Of a stretch of 23,684 nt of DNA, positions 19,501 to 23,684 are shown in pieces (the stretch's first letter is position 1; each line of letters begins with the position of its first letter). Origin of the DNA: Chalciporus piperatus (lineage: Eukaryota > Basidiomycota > Agaricomycetes > Boletales > Boletaceae); assembly GCA_038093975.1 (NCBI GenBank), contig JBBPTG010000328.1, forward strand, positions 1 to 23,684. Direction: 5' to 3'. The position numbers were made by a program, and so were the translations under genes. Under the pieces are notes generated by a model. That model saw only the letters and a program-made list of their open reading frames with translations. It had not been told where the DNA came from and did no database searches.

Positions 19501-19698
19501 TCACGAATATTTTTGGACAGATGAACAGTGGCAAAGCGAGCAACCAGTTCAGCTGCCATGAGGCTAATTAGCACTGAATTCAAAAGTCAAAAGGTGCGTA
19601 AACCATCGCTTACCAATGTCAAGACGGTCCTGTACAGTTGGAACAGCGCTCGCTGAGGAAGAGTTTGTTTCAAAGGGTAAGGATACTTTCTGAACCAT
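16546..19698 (-). CDS. Viroplasmin / RNase H1 N-terminal-like domain protein with a transposon-sized intron
   Basis: Three exons: 19698-19614, 19573-18988 and 16675-16546, joined in phases 1 and 2, giving 266 residues from ATG to TAG. Intron 1 is 40 nt; intron 2 is 2312 nt (18987-16676, GTAAGT...CGCAG) and houses a TIR element. Near residues 210-260 the joined exons give PFYMVTKGLRVGIFSGW, then LKVSGSIQRKVLSVEQG and RLFEDTLEDGNIVIL. This is the layout of the small viroplasmin (Cauli_VI) fold found at the N-terminus of RNase H1, which binds RNA/DNA hybrids in that enzyme. No RNase H catalytic domain follows. The middle is acidic/Ser-rich and carries seven or so PLVPV(A/T) hexapeptides. The domain is split by intron 2 right after the GIFSGW Trp, so correct removal of the long intron is essential for a working domain. 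Function beyond nucleic-acid binding is unknown. Confidence 0.82.
16704..16746. repeat. Left terminal inverted repeat
   Basis: 43 bp, matching the reverse complement of 18915-18957 at 42 positions; the single difference is G versus A at position 21 of the repeat. Confidence 0.95.
16747..17060. other. AT-rich left shoulder of the TIR element
   Basis: About 310 bp of AT-rich sequence with repeated TGATATTTC / ATAATTNTT words and no reading frame. Because the internal gene-like array runs on the minus strand and stops at 17061, this would be its 3' flank. Confidence 0.5.
17061..17860 (-). CDS. Predicted gene made of repeated exon-intron units inside the TIR element
   Basis: Seven predicted exons on the host gene's strand: 17860-17812 (start unresolved), 17765-17665, 17610-17515, 17472-17371, 17324-17221, 17171-17136 and 17085-17061. 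The six introns are 46, 54, 42, 46, 49 and 50 nt. Donors are GTGAGT, GTGAGT, GTTCGT, GTAAGT, GTAAGC and GTAAGC; every acceptor ends ACAG. Splicing keeps one frame to TAG at 17063-17061. The four middle exons are mutually similar Pro/Arg-rich repeats with a core like RPA(R/W)AQQPRR, encoded by a GC-rich perfect-stem dyad; the two last short exons begin with the same CTGTACCTT word. No known family. Caution: Pro-rich GC repeats stay open easily, part of the array is also open unspliced, and no in-frame ATG was found upstream of the first exon. Confidence 0.45.
17078..17222. repeat. Direct repeat of about 60 bp at 83-bp spacing
   Basis: GGTACAGCTGTTGA...GATGAGAGAGG(G/A)AGCAGAGATGGTG...ATGAGCTTAC occurs at about 17080-17135 and 17166-17220. 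On the minus strand each copy spans one predicted intron plus the start of the following exon. Confidence 0.85.
17212..17860. repeat. GC-rich tandem array with a period near 148 bp
   Basis: Units begin near 17212 (divergent), 17363, 17511, 17656 and 17804. Each carries a dyad GCCGGCGGGGCT-GTTG-AGCCC(T/A)CGCCGGC (clear copies at 17523-17551, 17673-17701 and 17820-17848; a degraded copy near 17380-17410), and most carry a second smaller dyad ACAGCC...GGCTGT. Unit boundaries coincide with the predicted exon-intron junctions on the minus strand. Confidence 0.85.
17990..18720. repeat. TACACTTTT / GTACGCTTTTTT degenerate repeat field
   Basis: About 0.73 kb built from short words such as CTACACTTTTAGTACGCTTT, TTGTACACTTTAGCTACACTC and ACTACACATTTTCCCACAC. 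A higher-order unit of about 132 bp occurs twice (18408-18539 and 18540-18670) with few differences. The strand asymmetry is strong (T- and C-rich on plus, A- and G-rich on minus). It lies upstream of the predicted exon array on the minus strand. No gene is present; frames here are low-complexity only. Confidence 0.85.
18721..18914. other. AT-rich right shoulder of the TIR element
   Basis: AT-rich stretch with repeated ATCATGAAATATCTGATAAT and CTGATAATATGAGAAATTAC words, resembling the opposite shoulder in composition. No reading frame of note. Confidence 0.5.
18915..18957. repeat. Right terminal inverted repeat
   Basis: Reverse complement of the left repeat with one mismatch; ends GGGTTTTCCTGATG, 28 nt from the host exon's donor. 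Confidence 0.95.
19201..19326 (-). repeat. 18-bp coding repeat (PLVPV(A/T) hexapeptides)
   Basis: Seven consecutive 18-bp units starting at 19201, of the form GGAAC(T/C)AGAGG(G/A)G(C/T)GAC(T/C), encode Pro-Leu-Val-Pro-Val-Ala/Thr on the minus strand in the linker of the viroplasmin-domain protein. Confidence 0.9.
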
Positions 19699-19953
19699 GC
19701 TGAGCTGGTGTTATGATGCCACATTGTTCCATGATGCCTCGAGCTTTAAGCAAGTTGCTCAGTGCATTGCCGCTCCAAAAAACGGCAGCGACTAGTACGG
19801 TGCATAGCCTCAGCAACTCGAAGCATCTCCCCTGATTGGAAACTCCTCGGAGAGTTTCCCCCTTGCGATTCGTCAGGTAAGCTGATCACAGATACCGTCA
19901 CACACACTCCATTACATATTAATACAAGCTCACAGCAATCGCAGCACGCTGAA
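19699..19953. promoter_or_regulatory. Divergent intergenic region with a hairpin
   Basis: 255 bp between the divergent starts at 19698 (-) and 19954 (+), presumably holding both promoters. It contains a perfect 8-bp-stem dyad GGAAACTC-CTCGGA-GAGTTTCC (19838-19859). No clear TATA box was seen. Confidence 0.45.
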
Positions 19954-20458
19954 ATGACGAAGTCAAAGAAAACTCATCCCTGTGCTAGCACTGTCGGCAA
20001 AGACGTTCCCAGTGTTTGGTTACCCAATCCTGGCGGTACAGGTAAAGATCAATGCAGTCTTTTGTGTCATGGGTGCTCAGTACGTATTCATCCTGTTAGT
20101 CGTCTATCTCACCGGTGGTCCTCCTGCATCTGCATCTGCCTTGTCAGCCTCGCTATCCGAAGGCATGCCCACTTCAGCGCCGCGGCCATCACGCAAACGC
20201 AAAAGGGAGGTCAATTCTATGCCTGGCTCTTCCAACGTGCCCTGTTCAAACGACACCCAAGAGGACAAGGCCCGTTCAAACGGTGCTGAAAATGATCAGC
20301 TTGTGCGGTTCTTCACTGCAGCTTTCAAGCTTCTTGCGGATACCGTCTACAAGCTTCCGGACTCTGAGCACAAGACCAGGATCTCCAATATTCTCTGTAG
20401 TTTTTCTGAGGTCTTGCCTGAGGTAAGCAAGCTCGTTGGATTGCCATGCGGTATCTGA
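19954..20458 (+). CDS. Small hypothetical protein, two exons
   Basis: Not recognised. Exons 19954-20041 and 20100-20458 join in phase 1 across a 58-nt intron (GTAAAG...TGTTAG), giving 148 residues from ATG to TGA. The N-terminus is MTKSKKTHPCASTVGKDVPS; a basic SRKRKRE cluster near residue 65 could be a nuclear signal. The C-terminal third (QLVRFFTAAFKLLADTVYKL, then SNILCSFSEVLPEVSKLVGL) looks amphipathic and helical, suggesting a protein-protein contact surface. The gene is divergent from the viroplasmin-domain gene, with 255 bp between the start codons. The single supporting line is open frame plus intron consensus, so it could be a spurious model. Confidence 0.5.
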
Positions 20459-21011
20459 GTTGACTGTGATAGTGCGAAGCACCTGCCAACCAGGCTTGTG
20501 ATGTAAACACGGTTCAGTAAACTTCACTGCCTCCTTATCTTCATGTACGTCGTTTGTCCCATGTGTTCAGACCACACCCCTAACACCTCATATGATTTTC
20601 CCAGGAGTCGAGAGAGAGTCAGACTGCCGTTTTACCTACTTAAAGAACAATGTCTGTCTGCTTGTAACCTCAGGACCTACATAATATTGTCGTATCTTCT
20701 TTCTTTCTTTGCACCCTATGCCGGTGTAGGGAACGCATATTCCCTACGCTTGCAGCCGGCGTTCTACCCCCATTTCCCATTCTCAACGTTCCTCGACGTT
20801 TTTCCTTTCTTTCCGTTTATGTCCCAACCTCTTCCGCCGCACATACAGCCTTCCGTCCCTATCACGTTCCGTTCCCGTCGTTCCGTGGTACACGGAAACC
20901 ACGGATTGTTTGTTTTGTTCACAGGTATCGTCCTCCGTGTCCCCGGAAACCGTTGTCCAGGTATGAGATGATTCGCTGGTAAGCTTCCCTTCCATTCCAC
21001 GTCCTCTAACC
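20459..21011. other. Spacer between the small gene and the gag frame
   Basis: About 550 bp without a gene. Two perfect dyads are present: GTAGGGAA-CGCATA-TTCCCTAC (20726-20747) and TCCGTGGT...ACCACGGA (20882-20905). The right part is rich in TTCCGT/CGGAA words that continue into the gag region. It may contain the 5' LTR or leader of the gag-bearing retroelement, but I could not place LTR ends or a primer-binding site with confidence. Confidence 0.45.
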
Positions 21012-23377
21012 TTGCTATGCGTCCTTACTGTCGCACTTTCCTTACTTTTACTCATCCTTTTCGTCTTGTCATCTATCCTGTCTATACTTAGTCCAGTACT
21101 GTCACTTAGCGTTCTGTCGCTATCAGAGTCTCGGGTATGCCCGGACTATAAAAGACTGTACTTTGCTTATTTTGAATCGACCTTTCTTTTCTGCACGCAA
21201 CAACCTCTCCCTCTAAAACTCCGGAACCTTCGTCCACACTTTCCGTCCGTTCTTACCTTCGTTCCACTAGTCCTAACAGCAAGGAAGTGGTCCGGAACAA
21301 CCGTTTGTTCGTACGGAACATCATTTTCCGGTTCTTCAACGGTTTGGTACGCCGGAAACGAGTCTTTTTGCTTGTCTTCATTCCCTGGAATCCCTTTAGG
21401 GTCGAACTTATCGTACCCTTCTTTATCTTTTGCTACTAACCTTCTCGGGATTTCTATTCCTACAGAGGGTTTAGCTTTCTTACAACTGGAGCCCACCGCG
21501 AGGGATTCAACAGTGTCGACAAGAAGGACCCTTCGGCCCATCCCCCATCGACTAGAACTTGAAAATTTACTTGTCCTGTTTCGCAACCTCAACCTTACTC
21601 AAGATTCCGCCTTCTTTGTTTCCGTCATTCCTGACGTCGCCAATCAATCCGGCTCAATTGCTTCCGCTCTGACAGCGGAACCAGTGCATTCTATTTTTAA
21701 CCCGTCCTTGCTAAACAATCTTCCGACACAGGAACCGGAAACGCTGAGCTACGCCTCATTTGCAGTTCCCGGAGCCTTTGTTCATTCTTCACCTTTGAGA
21801 CGTCGAACTTCCTCAGACTCTCGTCACTCTTCTCTTTCCCCTTTAACTTCTTTATCCTCTTCTGGACCTCCCAAGATTCTTTTCTCTCCTCCGTCGCCTT
21901 CCTTATCTTTTGAACCAGGTCAATCGGCCCGCTCATCGCCTGTCAACCCGCCTCGCTTATCACCTGTCAACCTACCTGTCAATCCGGCGCCATCTCGGAT
22001 CCCGCTTCTTAATCCGCTATCACTTCGCTTAGCGCCTATCATTCCGCCTGTCATCCCACCTGTCAACCCACCTGTCAATCGCCCGGCACCAATGGCCACT
22101 CCGTTTCAGATGCCCCTTAGAGGCACGCAAAACGCCCCTTAGAGGCACGCAAAACGCCCCCAAGTTTGACGGGAAAACTCCCGCTTTGCTTCCGCGCTAC
22201 CTGGAAGATATCGATATTCTTGGAACGGCAGCCAGACTCTCGGAAGCCGGCAAGATTAGGGCAGCCGTTAGGTATGCTGACCTCGAGGAGGCAGAGCTCT
22301 GGGAAACGCTCGCGGAATACACGGAAGTAGACGCGGATTGGGATGATTTCATTACCGCAGTCAAGGAATTGTACCCTGGATGCGAGGGTGACAAACGCTA
22401 TTATCGAGCTGACCTTCAATACTTGATAGAAAGCTACCGGGCGAAACCCATGCGGAGCCAGGAAGACTTGGGCGACTACCGTCGGAAGTTCGCCAAGATC
22501 GCCACCCTGCTAGTCAGAACCGGAAGACTATCAGAAATGGATCAGTGGTCCTTCTTCCTTGCTGGCTTTCCGCAGGACGTCCAAGACCGGATTCGGCACC
22601 GGTTGTCGATCGTCAAACCTGACTTGCATCCGGATGACCCGTACCCGATGGATGATGTTATCACCGTCGCTAAGTTTTTATTGACAGGTTCAGCACTTCG
22701 GTCCGCCATTCCGGTCTTCGTCCCAACGGCACCAGCTGCGGCACCAGCCGTGACGCACGCTCCGGTTCCGCACGTCCATCATCATCCCCCTGCTCCTGTG
22801 ACGTCTCAACCTGGCGTACCTAACATCAAGCAGGAGTTTATGGTTACGTCTCAACAAAACCCGGGCCGGAATCCTGCCTGTGCCTGGTGTGCCATCATCG
22901 GACACTTTACCCGCTCCTGCGCCAATGTCAACGAGTGGATTAGTGCTGGGCGGATTACGCGAGGCGCAGACGGTCGTCTCTATATGCCAGACGGATCAAG
23001 GATTCCTCGTATCCCCGGAACGCGCTGTATCCGTGATTGCGTTGAGCAGCTCGAAGCCGAAAGGGCAGTTGGATGAGAAGACTGCGTCTGTATCCGAGGA
23101 GCTAGAGGTTCTGTCTCCGGAGCTTCAGCAGACCGCTCAGCCAGTGGCCGGCCCGTCTGTCACGGGACCAGCGGCTAAGCCTCCTTCAGTGCCGCGCCCT
23201 CAGGCTTCAGCTATGAGGCAACCGCAATCTGCGTCCTCTGCTCAGAGTAACTCTTCTGCGAAACCATTTAGCGCTAACGCGTCTCCTTCCTTTGCCCCTA
23301 CCAATCAATACAGGTACTCCTTCCCGTTGGAGGATGACTCCGCTCCCAAGCGAGTCCTGGATCGAGTTCTCGAGTCC
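21012..23377 (+). pseudogene. Gag-like polyprotein of a Ty3/gypsy-type retrotransposon, frameshifted and interrupted
   Basis: Structural protein of an LTR retroelement, now broken. Segment 1 (open from 21012 to 22142) ends in a Pro-rich region with PPV(N/I)PP repeats and MATPFQMPLRGTQNAP. Segment 2 (about 22157-23076) is the capsid-like core: FDGKTPALLPRYLEDIDILG, ADLEEAELWETL, KELYPGCEGDKRYYRADLQY, GFPQDVQDRIRHRLS and PYPMDDVITVAKFLLTGSA, followed by a zinc knuckle CAWCAIIGHFTRSC (CX2CX4HX4C). Segment 3 (about 23065-23377) is a Ser/Pro/Gln-rich tail ending YSFPLEDDSAPKRVLDRVLE. A 22-bp tandem duplication (22113-22156) shifts the frame between segments 1 and 2; a second shift lies near 23060-23080; an LTR start at 23378 cuts the frame. 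No protease, reverse transcriptase or integrase is in the window. The true start is unresolved. Confidence 0.83.
22113..22156 (+). repeat. 22-bp tandem duplication causing a gag frameshift
   Basis: CCCCTTAGAGGCACGCAAAA plus CG occurs at 22113-22134 and exactly again at 22135-22156. A single copy would carry the conserved start of the capsid region straight through in one frame; the extra 22 bp (not a multiple of three) produces an immediate TAG. Confidence 0.92.
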
Positions 23378-23684
23378 TGTTACGCTTGTACCGGGTAGGT
23401 CAAAGCGTAGACACAAAAGCCTAGTCAAAGACAAGGGTTTCAAGGTAGCTTAACGATGGGATGTCCACGTTAAGGCCTAGCGTCCGTTCAAGAGTGGGAC
23501 GGTGACTCTCAGAGGGTTCAAGGAAGCGAGGAATGACCAAGCTAGATTGCGTAGGTCTAAGTTAAGGTTACAGGAGAAACTCGAGGGTTTATATAAGTAG
23601 AGAAACGAGTTAAGGGCAGGCATGGAACCGGTTGGAAGGTGTAAGAACAAGCTATGACGAATAGGAATGAGTCATGCTTGGTAA
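23378..23684. mobile_element. 5' part of an LTR inserted into gag (runs off the window)
   Basis: The gag-like frame stops resembling its family at 23378, where TGTTACGCTTGTACCGGG begins. TG is the expected LTR start, and the first seven bases (TGTTACG) equal those of the solo LTR at 9643. A TATA-like TATATAA lies about 210 bp in. No gene is present in the remaining 300 bp. The right end and target duplication are outside the window, so the call is an inference from boundary position and start motif. Confidence 0.55.
23590..23596 (+). promoter_or_regulatory. TATA-like box in the partial LTR
   Basis: TATATAA, in the same relative setting (within a TGTTACG-starting LTR, plus strand) as the TATATAAA of the solo LTR at 10065. 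Confidence 0.45.

Noticed and set aside
20726..20747. Hairpin as a bacterial-type terminator
   Set aside because: The window is fungal (introns throughout) and no T-tract follows in the right arrangement; recorded only as a dyad.
20970..20990. TGGTAAGC as a primer-binding site next to a 5' LTR
   Set aside because: No CA-ending LTR boundary precedes it and no second LTR is in the window to confirm it.
21012..21140. Hydrophobic Leu/Val/Ser-rich start as a signal peptide
   Set aside because: It lies far upstream of the recognisable gag sequence in T/C-rich DNA and is probably non-coding leader read in an open frame.

Overview
The window reads as a repeat-rich, gene-poor stretch of an Agaricomycete-type basidiomycete genome. 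The grounds are: nearly every gene has short introns (about 39-65 nt) with GTRAGT donors and CTNAY branch sites; a FunK1-type fungal kinase; two fungal DNA-transposon lineages (Plavaka and tnp2/CACTA-like); Ty3/gypsy-like retroelement pieces; and several protein families that I know only as unnamed basidiomycete hypotheticals.

Layout, left to right. 1-1005 (+): C-terminal part of a FunK1 kinase gene. 1326-4414 (+): a structurally intact four-exon Plavaka transposase; a terminus-like motif lies about 130 bp past its stop. 4780-6839 (-): a six-exon hypothetical gene. 7156-10729 (-): a tnp2-type transposase pseudogene with an in-frame stop, a frameshift and a 615-bp solo LTR (9643-10257, 4-bp target duplication) inside its coding sequence. 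10730-12080: no gene. 12081-14977 (-) and 14980-15850 (-): two multi-exon hypothetical genes separated by only 2 nt, possibly one transcription unit. 16546-19698 (-): a gene with a viroplasmin/RNase H1 N-terminal-like domain. 19954-20458 (+): a small two-exon hypothetical. 21012-23377 (+): a broken gypsy-like gag. 23378-end: start of another LTR inserted into that gag.

The most unusual object is at 16704-18957. A roughly 2.25-kb element with 43-bp terminal inverted repeats sits inside the second intron of the viroplasmin-domain gene, exactly between two exons that still join in frame. Removing it and one copy of a 2-bp duplication leaves an ordinary 56-nt intron. Inside the element, on the host gene's strand, is a tandem array with a period near 148 bp in which each unit looks like one exon (about 100 nt) plus one short intron (about 46 nt). 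The array ends in two short exons and a stop, and the reading frame is preserved through all six predicted introns. Upstream of it lies about 0.7 kb of degenerate TACACTTTT/GTACGCTTTTTT repeats. The element encodes no recognisable transposase. Its terminal motif resembles the sequence 3' of the Plavaka gene, so that gene is a candidate mobiliser (inference).

A second striking signal is in the solo LTR: eight TGACTCA (AP-1/Gcn4-type bZIP) sites within 132 bp, five of them at exactly 10-bp spacing, upstream of a TATA box. All gene models were made by eye from splice consensus and phase; no alignment or search was run, and family assignments rest on recalled family motifs.
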